From NCBI RefSeq assembly GCF_910592395.1, contig NC_088326.1, forward strand, positions 439,001 through 503,000: a stretch of 64,000 bases of DNA, read 5' to 3'. Source of the stretch: Lineus longissimus. Taxonomy: Eukaryota; Nemertea; Pilidiophora; Heteronemertea; Lineidae. Made by a program: the position numbers and the translations under genes. The notes beneath the pieces were generated by a model. That model did not search any database, was not told the DNA's origin, and was given only the letters and a program-made list of their open reading frames with translations. Within the stretch, counting starts at the first letter, position 1. Each line of letters starts with the position of its first letter. This document shows, in pieces, positions 28,896-41,900 of the stretch.

Positions 28896-30430
28896 AAATA
28901 ACAACACTTAGAGATCGAATTAATTTCATAGACTTTCATATCAAACAGTGGTTACCATGGAAATTGTACATTTTGTCATTGCCATGGGTGATGTACTTAA
29001 TGTTGCTATGGAAACGATGTTTATGGAGCATATTCGCTGCTTTAGTCATGTGATACTAAGTCGAATCTGTATCGCTGGGTCATTTTGCATCAAATGATCT
29101 CAACATCTGATGTCAAGGAGTTCAGCCTTCGCATGATAGACTTTCACACTGACAAGGTTGTTTGCGTGATATGATCTTGAAATCCTTGTCGTGGTGTTGG
29201 TATTGTGAGCACACCATGTCATGTTGGTGTAAATCCTATATTTCAACCATTGTATTACATCGGTAGAATCACCTATAGACCTACTTCATTAACAAAAAAT
29301 ACCTAAAGTTAATTTTGGAATTACTTGTCATAAAATGTAAATCTTTCGATAAGGCAGTGTTCCTTTGTACGCTTTTGCTTTTGATTAGCTCGTTGGAGTA
29401 ATTAATTAATCAAAGAATTATGTTGAAATACGACTCCTTTGTATAAGTAATGCAAATAGTGTATGTTATTCAAGTTTCAGATGTTTATAAAACCTCAGAT
29501 TGGTTTCTTCGAAGACTAGGATAATGATCTTTCCCAATCCCAACCCCCAGTGAAAATTCTATACCAAGCACCAAATACTATTGTTTGTTAGGTTTTAGCT
29601 CCTTATAGAGGACTTCATTGTCGTTTGTCTAGTTAAATACCTCTCTATTACGGACACTCTTGGGATTTGATAATGCTATCCAGAATTCTGAGGGGTCCTG
29701 ATTACTGAGCTCAAATTGAATGGAACCAACCAGTGTGGTAGGAGATTTAGTATCCTCAGTAGAGCGGGTGTCCTAGAGAGGTGTCAACTAAGGGAGGTTC
29801 CATTATAATTTATTTATTTCATGCCATCTCATGCATTTGTATGTAAATAGTAAACATTGTGTGTCATCTTAACTAAGATCGTGAAGTGTGTACATCTTGC
29901 TCAGTGCTATGTAGACATTCTGGGTTCTATTCTGGTGGGAGCACCTTACATGTGTGTGTGTGTGTGACTTAATACCCAAAATAATCAGTGGAAAAACTAA
30001 TGATGACCAATAATAGAATAAAGTGGCTCGGCCATGTTGCACCGTGTTAGTTAAACGATGATTTGATTGTTGTATATTAAAATGCATTGTTATACGACGT
30101 GTTGTGGCATGGGCCATGATGGTGACTTGATAATGATGAACTATTGATCGATGCTGGCTTTCTAAGTGAGCCTTGCTATATATTTCTAAGAATTAAACCC
30201 AGACATGAGCTGGTCAGTATGCGTCAGATTCGGTCATTATAATTTCTTGTGAGACATTCAGAGGCATGTCATAATCTCTTGAGCTAATCTCTTGCTGTAT
30301 TAGGATTAGCTTATGTAGTGCTTTATGGTAGCTAATGGAACTACACATTTATGTGCCGATTGTTTGTTGCATTGCTATATCTGTACATTTTAAATGTGTA
30401 ATAAAATATTACCACCAAATATCTGTGTTC
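28896..30430 (+). other. SDHA 3'UTR
   Basis: No coding potential is seen from the SDHA stop to AATAAA at 30400-30405, the best poly(A) signal. A TG microsatellite is at 29950-29966. A copy of the GAACCTCTC-type foldback repeat is at about 29605-29803. Confidence 0.5.
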
Positions 30431-32964
30431 AACTTCTAATTGCAATTACAATCGGATGATCTAACACAGTGAAATGGGATAACCTCGACCAAGCCGAGGC
30501 CATTGACTGCCCCATCGCCTTTCCCAACACGGTCGTAAGAAAGACGAGATAGTTGGAACCCTACCGCACCGGCCCTGGCTACTCCACTGTCTTGCTGCCC
30601 CATCGTCTTACCAATATGGTGAGGGGGAGAGACAGTCACAACCAGGCCGAATCACATGTCCTTCCTAACTGTCCTTAATTCACGGGAACAAGAAGCAAAC
30701 GGTTATTTTTCAAATTTTATTACCATATTTGGACATTTCCAAATGTTCAGACATAACAGATTGGCAGACGCCACAGCAGACATGACAACAAAGCATTCAA
30801 CAAGACTAGATTGAAGATAATAACTATCACATGACATCACAAAGTAATCGTTGAATATCTGACAATGTAATACCCAAGTGACAGAGACATGATGTCAATA
30901 TTATCAGAGTCTGGATGCAAACCCAAGTGAAAATCAATACAGCATGTTGGGATACCGACGCCCCATTGAACTAGAGAGACCACCCGGTGCACAACGCTTC
31001 CAGAAGCATAGGATCTTTGTTACTTGGCTTTAATAGACACGTTTTTTCTAACATTCATCAATTTTCGGCATATTTGGAGAAAACTCCACAACTCAAAACA
31101 CCAATAATGCCTTAATCAGTTCTACGAAACAACAGATTCTAAACTACCAATCGGCCCGATGACCTGGACTAAAGTTGGCATTGAAAGGACTTAGAAAACA
31201 CATGTCTAGGTCTTATATTTACCTCATTTCACCTTGAAATGCCGGACATTACGTCCAAAAAATCATAAATGCACAAACCAACATCGCCATACAACACGTT
31301 CAACAAAACCAATCTATCTATATAGATGGAGCCACACATAAGAAACACTTTCAATGCATTTCGTCCGAAGAAGAACCCATAGAAATGTACACTGTCTACA
31401 TTCAATGGTACATACCGGTAACTCCTGGTTTTACGCAGGGTGACATATATCATAATATATTGGAGTAACCAACCATTCCATGGTTACCACAAAGTTACTA
31501 TGGAAAAAACAATGTATAATTTAAATATTGGACTAATTACTTACAACCTTTAATTACATATGATATATAATCAGTATTTATAATTATTTACAGTATACTT
31601 AGATTTAATAAGTTCTTCAGATTGCTGATGACAGGGACTATGTTCATTTCATTTCAAACCCAAACCAGTTGCCATGGAGATGGCATTAGTAGGCAAAAAG
31701 CTTAAAGTGGTTGCCAAGAAATTGAATGCCTAAAATTGAAATATTATTCAACATCGAGTACCATTATACATGTAATAGCTTCTCTTTGGAATGAAAAGTT
31801 GGAATATGTGTCTTGAGACACAGAGCTGTATATACATATACATTAAACATGTTGATACTGTGTCCACTTAATTACACGAGCTCCTTTAATCCAGCGAACA
31901 CAGCATCAAGAGAATAAACCATATATACACCTATTTATATATAACTACAATTTACATATATAATGATTGTAACAATTATTTCTGATCAACACGACCTTTA
32001 ACCGCCGAGGCCAGAAAGCCAATCAAATTACTTCACAAACGAATGACAAATAACTTCACAAACGAATGATTAAGAAGAAGATGAAGCACATCACCAAAAC
32101 ATTCACTGTCTATATCGTCTCGGTCGTATAAACATTTGTTGTTAAATGACACATAACATCACAGCACAAAGGATGGGAATACTCCAATAATCATTTGTCA
32201 CCAATTCACAATTTGATGATAGCAAGACATCCTTGTCCCCAGGTCTGATCACCTATCACCTGGGTAAAGGTTGACACAACAACAGCATACTATTGCAGAG
32301 GACATTGAATCCATTCCTCGCTCCAAATTCTTGGTCAATCACGACTCACTTGAAATCTCTTTGGAAAGTTTATAACACTCCTCCCTGAAATGTGAGCAGA
32401 TAAGGAATATGAATAGGACCAGAGAAAATAACCAGTCCTTTTAACACCTTCAGCACCAAACCACGTAGATCTACGTGGCCAAATCCCCCTCCCCTTTGAG
32501 CTGGTTATCGGATTCTCATGGACTTCATGAAAGAACTACGCCATCGCCATCTTCAGGGCAAGGTCGGAATTGAAAATACCGTTTGGTCTGTCCAGTTCCT
32601 TCCTTGCCCTGAAGATGGCGATGGCGTAGTTCAAAACTAAATGACTTCATGAAAGAACTACGCCATCGCCATCTTCAGGGCAAGGTAGGAACTAAAAAGA
32701 CCTTTCTTATCTTTTCAGTTCCTGCTTTGCCCTTAAGATGGCGATGGCGTAGTTCTTTTATGAAGTCCACGGGACTCCGATAACCAGCTCAAAGGGGAGG
32801 GGGATTTGGGCCACGTCGATCTACGTGGTTCGGCGCTGAAGGTGTTAAGAACTGACAATTATTCAATTCAAATCAACAGCACAATTACTTAAGTCAATTA
32901 CACTACATCAAAACATAATGTTCCACTTTGGCCAAACTGACAGACACATAGCTTTCACACTGAC
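30431..32964 (-). other. Gap and SLC12A8 3'UTR (minus strand)
   Basis: A minus-strand AATAAA at 30716-30721 would end the SLC12A8 transcript, giving a 3'UTR of about 2.2 kb and leaving about 300 bp between the convergent SDHA and SLC12A8 ends. That gap (30440-30660) contains two related GCCCCATCG-(C/T)CTT words about 110 bp apart. The UTR hosts the foldback element at 32441-32848. The rest is AT-rich, without a recognisable gene. Confidence 0.45.
32441..32848. mobile_element. Non-autonomous foldback element with TTAA target duplication (2 hairpin units)
   Basis: The element is bounded by TTAA at 32441-32444 and 32845-32848. Terminal inverted repeats of about 70 bp start CACCTTCAGCACC and end GGCGCTGAAGGTG. 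The perfect 18-bp palindrome CCACGTAGATCTACGTGG is subterminal at 32461-32478, with an imperfect partner at 32812-32829. Inside are two hairpin units whose arms read ACTACGCCATCGCCATCTTC and its complement. TTAA duplications are typical of piggyBac-superfamily elements, so this is probably a piggyBac-type MITE. No transposase is encoded. It sits in the SLC12A8 3'UTR. Confidence 0.85.
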
Positions 32965-35900
32965 CTAATCTTGATAATCATCGAAGTTCTCCCCCTTCAC
33001 AACCTCTGACTGATGGTAGCGCCCTCTCTCTGCAAAGTCCTCATTATCCTCGGTCAGCTGCGCAGCCATCGTCTCCATGGCTGGCGTATTCCTCGTGACG
33101 ACGATCTGCTCAGGTGGTGGTGGGCCGCGTCGGCAGCAGTTCTGTATACCGTTTTTCACCCAGAGATACAAGTTAAAATCGGCGATTCCTGGAAATACTC
33201 CTGGATTCGTTTGTCCGATATAGATATAAATAATGATAGCGACAGCTACGTTTATCAAAGCGTAGATCCACTGTATGGCAAACATGATGATCACACACGC
33301 TACAACCTGCAAGCAAAGACAGATTAAGTGAGTTGCACGAGGACAAAAACTGTCTCAATCAAACAATATGAAGAAATGGGTAGTTCTGTTCTGTTGGCTA
33401 CAACATCTGATCAACTAAGTTGTGAAACATTACAAAACTAATGGTACCATTTGAAAACCTACTGACATGACCATTCATTGGAAAGCTCTTGTTGAGACCT
33501 TTCTAATGGTACAATTAGTCAACCTATTGAAGCTTACCCCGACTAGAGATAACCATCGATTACAGAATATAGAGTAACATGACCGTGGCTGGCGTAATAT
33601 TTCTACATTTACTGGCTTCTTGTTAACCTCGGCACCTGAAAGTGGAAGAGAAGACTTACTCTCTCAGTGACTGCCGAGGCCAAAGTCGCCGGCATTTCTC
33701 TATTCTAAACATGATCACAGTTCGTAGCAGCAAAAAAAGCTTGTTTGCGTTGCAATTTAAGAATTCATTACACAGAGAAGATCATGGACAGCAAAGTACC
33801 AGGCTTCTGCCACGAAACAATGAAAGTTCACTAAACCCTTCTCATGCAGAAATAACTTTGAAAACAAAACATACAGAAAATTCCATAGAAAAATACACAA
33901 AGCCAGTGAAAAACCCCAAGGAGTTGAGATGTAGATGGTCTTGGTACACAGGTGTCATCCTAACACTGTGAAGCCCTCTGCTGGCAGACATGCTTCGCCA
34001 ACAAAGAAAGAGCACTGAGAGACTTTTAAAGATAAAAAGACATAAAGATTTTGAAAACATTAACCACAACACAACACAGCCTGCCATGCTAATCTGGTCG
34101 GGCAGTTACTGTTACCTTCGGGTTTGGTTCCCTCCCCTATCAGCTGTTGTGTGTCGGCCCCCTCTTCCAACTTACTCTCCTGAGATGCCGTCTTGTCAAA
34201 AGTGGCTTCGCCCTGATCAGACTCAACACTCTCATGTCTTACTGGCACCCGTGGCGTATGCGGATTAACCCGCTCAGGGAACAACTTATCCAAATCGTTC
34301 TTATCTTTTGTGTCTGCGTTTACGGCACCGTAAGTTAAATTCCCACCATTTTGCACCAGTTTTGACTCTGACCCGCTCCGATCTAAACTTGAGTAGCCAT
34401 TTTGGCTATAGCGGGCATCTCGTTGTTTTTGGTGGTCGAAGCTCATAGCCAATGAGAAGTAGGCGTAGTTCACAGCCGCGTACGTTAACATGAATGGCAT
34501 CGTTACGATCGGGCCGAGCGTGTTCACTTCGCCGATAAAGATAAAGAGAAGCGATATCAACGTGATGACGAGAAGTGCGAAGATCGGTACTTTATTGGCA
34601 CCACGCTGGAAAAGAATAGACTTTAGTTACAAGAGAAACTAGGTCAAAATGTGCTCTCAAATTTGATTTGTTAATATTCGTACAGTTGTCTTGTTACTAG
34701 TGTATTGTTTACTTTCAAGCCAAAAACTATCATTCAAGTAACAAGTTCAAGGTTATACTTTCAGACGGCAAATCAGTTTCTGTTATATTCCAATCTTTGA
34801 AGATATTTTTCGCAAAAAAAGGCAATAACGGATACATGATATGGTGTCAAATGACCATCACCCCTAAAAATTGAGGACAGAGTCGGAACAGTAGGAATAA
34901 ACAAGGCATGTAAATGGAAGAAGATGGATTTAGATCAGCCTGACCGTAATCATGCTCAATCCACTGCTCATGTTGAAATCCTTATTCCCTCAGGTTGGCA
35001 TACAGCAGAGGAATACAGACTATTCTATTTTGTCCCAGTCCAACCTAAACCTTACCAGTGAGCTTCACCAGATCCTAAACATACTCTAACCATGGACTTG
35101 ATGATACAATGATTCAATCAAAACAAAGTAAATACTTATTAAGTAATCAACACCTAAACCACCCATGCGAGACGCATTGCAGTCCACCCTTGCAAGGTTG
35201 GCGCATATAGCTTGAAACTGGGCTCAAGGCGGCCGTCTGTGATGCTAGCGCGTGCATGAGCTAATCGGCAGAGCAATTACAAGTTTTGATCAACTTATTT
35301 GCAGAGCAATGACTGATACTAGCATCGTAGGTGATCATCACATGAATGGATGGTAGGACACTGGCTACAAACAAAGACAACGTAAACATTATAATAAAGT
35401 ACATTGATTATCAACAGCATAGAAAACAAGGGTGGCAAATCTAAAGCTATGGCGTACAGTGACAACTCATCCAGGTAGTCTTCTAATGCATTGTGGAATG
35501 CACTACCTGATGCACTACATGAAGACCTCTTCCTATGGTGCTCAAGTGGTGAGTGTTAGGCTAACTATACTCAGTCTGGAAAAGGGTGGTCTTTGAGGTA
35601 TGATTCTTGAAAACCTTGATGCTGTTATTGCACTCTCACTGACAAAATGAAAGGTGTCACTAGTCTATATAACACGTATCACCTAGTCGGTGTTACTAGT
35701 CAATATAACACACATCACCAAGTCGGTGTTACTAGTCAATATAACACGCATCACCTAGTCGGTGTTACTAGTCAATATAACACGCATCACCAAGTCGGTG
35801 TTACTAGTCAATATAACACGCATCACCAAGTCGGTGTTGCTAGTCTATATAACACGCATCATCAAGTCCAGGGTCAGCGTATCTTTTCGGCCAATGTCAG

Positions 35901-38900
35901 GAAATATGTCATGCAACGAACATGCATTATTAGGGGAGGATAACTCAACCAAAAGACGCAATGAAATTAGATGAAGTAACTGAACAAAAAAGGTTACTCA
36001 ATGGGTCTAACCCTTAGATTTAAAGTTGTGCCTTGTATTTAAATGTTTTTTACTTTCAGACTAATTTGTTCACTTAAAAGGTTTTCGTTGGTGAGCGCTC
36101 AGTTTCAGGGGTACCCACAATACATGTACCATAGAATAGTCTATAGGTGTCAGCAACAAAACAAACTGTAGTCAGGTAGAGACAGGGGTCAAGTACCAAG
36201 TTTAGAGATCAAGTTGAACAAAATAGAACCAAAATGACTTGAAATGAAAATAAACAAAAGATCCAAATTTCAAAAGTCAGACTCAAAATAATGAAATTAA
36301 TGAACAAAACTAATGAAATTAATAATAAATGGGAAAAATAATTTTTATTCACGATAGTCTTACCCCCTCCCCTAAAATGTTTAGCTGTTTTATCACATGT
36401 GATTTGCCGAGGGCCTGAAGGACGCGGGGCGATCCCGTGAGTTGGCCGAGTGCGGCGGACAACGATGACACATACAGACCTGCTAACCAGAGGGCGCCAA
36501 ATACAGCAACCTGGAGGAATCGACGGACACACAGAGGGTTAATGGAAAGGTGAATTGACAATGACTGGGTTAATGGAGATTGGCAAATTGTAAACACATC
36601 GAAGGGATGGATGATACACGATGGCTGGAGTGTGGTTGTGAACTTGGGACGAGGTTAACTGACACGTGTGGGAAACAGACAGTACATGAAAGGGGTTAAT
36701 GGGGCCAAGGAGCGACAGGGACATGCACAAACACATATTGCCATGGTTACCAGGGGTAATCCACACAACAAGGTACTGCTCCACCTATCTGTTGTTTTAC
36801 ACTTTCGCTGCAGAACAAAGGTGTGAGTAGCCCTAAGGTCTGACATAATACGCAATTTTGAACAGTGCAAAGAAAGGGTTAAAGCAAACAATTAGCTAAA
36901 TATGTATAAATCACATTATTAGTATTGATTGGAAAGAAATGGTTAGTGCAGATGTGGTCAGCAGCAAAAAACCCCAAAGGCTCCTGATGATTTTGATACC
37001 AAATTCAACAAGTTGGTCAACTGACAGCAACGAAAGTGGAGTTTTTGCTGCGTCACACAAAGTGACGACAAGGACAACGAACAAACTGATAATTACCCAC
37101 AGTGCATCTGGAAGTTAGGAGAACAGGTAACAACGATTACACACAGCGGGATATAAACAGTGCATAACATCATCTGGCCGAAAAGCTCATGCCAACGCAT
37201 CGCAACATGAACTGAGTGAAAAGCACATATTTACAAAATAAACACGCAGCTATGGAAACAGAGACAGCATGCCACGCACAACAGTTGGAGCGTCGATTTA
37301 GCAATCTGGAGGATCGAGGAACATATTCTCACAAAAGAAAAAACTTTGTCTTTTCAAGAATTTTTTCGAACAAAAAGTACCAGAGAATCTGAGAAAGTTT
37401 TACAAAGCTCACGTGCTCTCAAATGTTCTCTGGTCTACTCAATGAGAGTCAGGTGAATAGTGTTGATGTTATGTTGACCATAGGCACCATCATTTTGGCT
37501 ACAACTGTCAGCTAGATCGTGACTTTCTCCCCGTTATCGGTAGAAACCGATCCTAATCCTCCAGAAGACATAAATCTTCACCTCCAGAAAAAAATATCCA
37601 CCATCTTACCCCACGCCCCAAGAATTTAATAACAGGAATGACATTTTCATTTGCGATCGACTGTAGTATTCGTGGCGATCCGTAGAGGGCGCCCATGCAT
37701 GAAGAAATGGAAGAAATGTAGAGGCCGGCGAGCCAGAGGACGCCCACTATAGCAACCTGAAAGTGGAGACAGTTGTGGTTAATTGCTACTGGAAGAATCA
37801 TGTGTGAATGTCATGTCTCCAGCAGCCTCTAAAACTTTCCTAAATCTCACCTGTTCCAATCTCTGTCTCCTCTAAATATGACAGCCCCTGATTTTGAGAA
37901 TCTTCAAACTGTCCAAGGACGACATGAAGCTGAGACACATATTGGCGCCTTATTTCTAATCACATGTTAGTTTTGTCCGAATTGCTTGGTAATTAGTCTG
38001 GTCAATTTTATCTCTCATCATAGTTGCCTTATTCATTCATGCCCTTCCCGAAAACACTGTGCTTTTTGCAAACATTCCACAAAGACAATGTGTTTGACCA
38101 CCTGGCGCAGTGCTGTGAAGCATGCTGGGAGATTCTGACCAACAGATCAGGAAAATAAGGTAGATGAAGGACTGGGCATCTTAGCAGATTTGGGAAACCT
38201 AAGTCATAGCAAACTGTGGCAGCAGCCGTTTGAAAATCTGTCAAGAAATCGATCAAGTGAATTATAGGCATAATGATAAGTTGGCCAGACATACCAGTGT
38301 ATTTTACACACCAATGTCTACATAAAAGCACAGGCAATGCACTCAAGTGCATATGCAACAGTGCATTTGTGCACATCTCATCCAGGTTAAGCAGACGGTC
38401 CAATACCTTTTCTGCGCTCACATGTACATCGATGCACAGAAGACACTGCTCAAGTAGAAATGAACCGGAAGAATATTTCTACCGTCTGCTCCCCAGCTGT
38501 CACCACGGTGACTTCACGACAAACCCAGCATATCTATGTTATCAGCATCAATAAATGCATTACCCTCATATGTATTTATACATAAATTGATATCATCTAA
38601 CTAAAGGCCAATGCCACTTGTGCTAGTAGCTCAGCTTAATTAAAAAAATACAGCAGTAGTGCTGTTATTTGCTGAAACTCGATGTTTAAGTACAGCAGAA
38701 CCTCTCTAATAAGGACATCCTTGGAACTGACAACTGCTGTCCTGATAGAGAGGTGTGCTGATTAGAGAGGTCAAATTGATATCAGGATAGAGGATGGGGA
38801 TGACAACTCTGCATTCATGTCTAGGAAACTTCCCTAAATCATGTAGCTGTACAGCGACTAACTCTCTTGATTTCATTTCTTGAGGACACACTAGACTCCT

Positions 38901-41900
38901 GCACCACACGGCACTCAACCAAGCACAGAATCAATGTTACGTACCTTTTCGGTTATCATGTAATCCGTCTGCAGGTTGACTCGTTCACAGGTGGCGCCAA
39001 GAACGACCGCAAAAGCTAGATAAAGGAATGTGCTGAAAGAAACATCACCAAGGTAACATTATTAGTTTGTCTTGGATGTTGTACAGGGTGCCTCAGAAGG
39101 ACAGCTTTCACTTTTTGCATGGTTGACAAGTGGGCGCTTTGTGTAACAGGCAAAACAAGACTGCCTTGTCGGATTTCTGGCCCTGGCATAGGCAAGGGTA
39201 GACAGAATATTGGTTTCATGTCTCAGTCAAAATAAAGCCTCATTTGTCTTCCCATGCTTACCTCACCCCCACTGCGGAGAGCGTCCCGACGGGAATACTC
39301 TTGTGTGGCGCGTCTAGGTCACCGCTCATGTTGATGCCGGCAAACACACCGGTAGCTGTTGGGAAAAATACGCCGAAGACGGTGAAGAATGATTCTCCTT
39401 TCGTGTAACTCGGTGCGGTGTTGTTCTGAAGATTCTCCAAGCTGTAGCCAGTCACGCCGAGTTCTGAAAACAGAGGTGGCCATACTGATGTGTTTGTTTC
39501 AACTGCTGCAGATAGAGGTTGGCAACAATCTAAGCTCAGAAAGTAAATCATTAGCTCGGCTTTTACATGGCCATGCTGATCAGGTAATGAAATGGAAGCC
39601 AATGCAAAGTATGAGTGCTAATGTAAGACTGGGTTCCAAACCGAGGTGGTTGTGTTGTGAAGACATCTAAACTGAGTCTAAATCTCTGTCTACCACATTG
39701 ACAGCTCCACCTACCCACTTCTGTATGAACGAATGATCCCGTCACAAAGTCGAGGACCGCCACAGCGAGGATAACCAGCAGTACAAGCTGCAGACGTATG
39801 ACCCACTTGACACCAGCGACGTTGATACCTGGCAGAAAGAAAACAAAGAGGCTGTGAGGCTTTGCACATCTTACGAATTATGAACGAGTTCCGAAGTAAA
39901 CCACGTTCCATTTCAGTCAACTGTGTCAACTGAGTTCTGTATTTGAAGGTGATGACCAAGCATTCTAATGCCAAGTTCGACGCAAAGAGTTCAACATTTG
40001 TAATATCTAAGACACTTGAAAGAAGTTTCCCTTAAAGAAGACTGCTGAATAGGAGAGTACCCACCTAAGAGTAGCATAACCACCCCCACGGCAATACCTC
40101 GTGAGATCCATTCATTGTTCTGATGCATCAGCGCTGATATACTCTCGCCAAAACCCATCACGTACAGTGAACAAGCCACAGCCTGAAATACACAAGGGCC
40201 ACAGTATTAGGACTAAAGACATCCTGTGTTTTATATTAACTCATTCTGAAGACTTTGAATAGTGTTGTGACGACTTTGTATCAACATCACGGTAGTCATA
40301 ACAAAATGACAGATCTCGTATCCTGTTCCACCTGCCCATGAATCATGACGGAGCAGAGTGCCCTTCTGGTTCCCATGACAACTTACCTGTCCAAAGCAAT
40401 AAAGAACACCGACGGTGGTTCCAATTCGGGCTCCGAGCACATGTGACAAGAGAAAGTAGACGCCTCCACTCTCCATTTTACATCGCTCGCACACGCCGAT
40501 CGCACTAAGTACAGATATCAACGCGACAAAGATCGTCATGAGTATGATCAAGATGGCAAGAGGGATGCCTGCGAGGCCCTGGAAAACAACATCAGAGTAA
40601 AGTCAGATTTAAGCTTTGTTTCTTCTTTGTGTTCGACTGGTCAAACAAGAGGGGCAGTGTGAGACAAATTAGGAAAAAGAAGCGAAAGTTTTTAGGTTAT
40701 ACGTACGACCATCCATCCTGTCCGCAAGAAGATCACCACACCAAATATGTTGATCATGCACGATGTGAAGACACCGTCCCACGTCCCAAACAGCACCGGC
40801 TCCCGGATGAAGAAGTTGGACTGATACCATGGCTTACTTGTGTAGCTCTGGAACGAGAAACGGAATGAGGTTAGGTCATTCTAGGTTCAGGGCTGGGAGT
40901 TGATTGGACTGGATATGAGTACGCAGATCTTGTCCTGCAAGGTTTTGAGATCACTACGTCACTTTCTTTGTGAATCCCGATAGTAGGGACACAAATGCAT
41001 GAGTAAGTACGGTGAAGTGTTTTGCTCAGGACAGAGACATTCCACTCTAGCAATGGTCCTTTTAAGAGTTGAACCCGCAACCCCATGAGGCTGACGTTCA
41101 AACCAACCAGTCCACTATACCCCGACCAATGCGGCAATGGGTTTGTTCATACACTTCAGCTTCGGGCAAGGACAGCTAAAACGATAAAGCGACACCCACT
41201 CAGAACACCATTGCCTCGGGGAAATCTTCACCTGTTCAATGAAAGCACAGTTCAATATCAACTTCTGATTCAACTGAGCCTCTCAAACACGGCTTTGTTG
41301 ACTTAGTGGGAATGTCAGCGCACATTGATATGTGATCAATAAGTGAGAATTGAGATTGGGACGGCTTTATACAGAATACTGATGTCAAAAGGGAAATCAT
41401 CAACAGTTGGTAGTCACAGCTCTTCATGCCAGCAGCTACATGTATAGCCTTTCTTACTGCACTTGGTATAGAATGAATATGTAGTTTAGTTCATCTACAT
41501 GTACATGCGGCTATCACTCCCTCGGCTCATTCACACAGTCACAGGTGATAATGGAGAATATCATTCTGACCAAGCGTGTGGCAACATCTGGGTCCATTGA
41601 TTCAAAGAGGGAAGGGCGACGACTTGAAAACTCTGCTGTACACAGTGACAGACGGAAAATTCTATTATATTCGACTCGGAGGGCGGTGGATATCAATGAC
41701 TGACATCAATCTGTGAGTCGTTGAATTCTCACAAAATAAGACGTCACCGTCAAAGATTATTGAACATTATTCGCATATTGACATTCTAAAAGAGTTCAGG
41801 TTGTGTTTGTGTCCCCTCCAAACAGACAAGAGACAACTGACCAGCAATGCCAGCTGTCACATTACGAGACTGATAATTCAGATAACGACATGAATGATAC

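Noticed and set aside
33642-33971. 109-codon plus-strand frame
   Set aside because: It lies in an intron of SLC12A8 on the opposite strand, with no domain and simple Lys/Ser/Thr-rich composition.
36364-36510. Exon 8b considered as a pseudo-exon left by duplication
   Set aside because: Its length, phase, splice sites and open frame are intact, and the differences from 8a are mostly conservative, which is not expected for a decaying copy.
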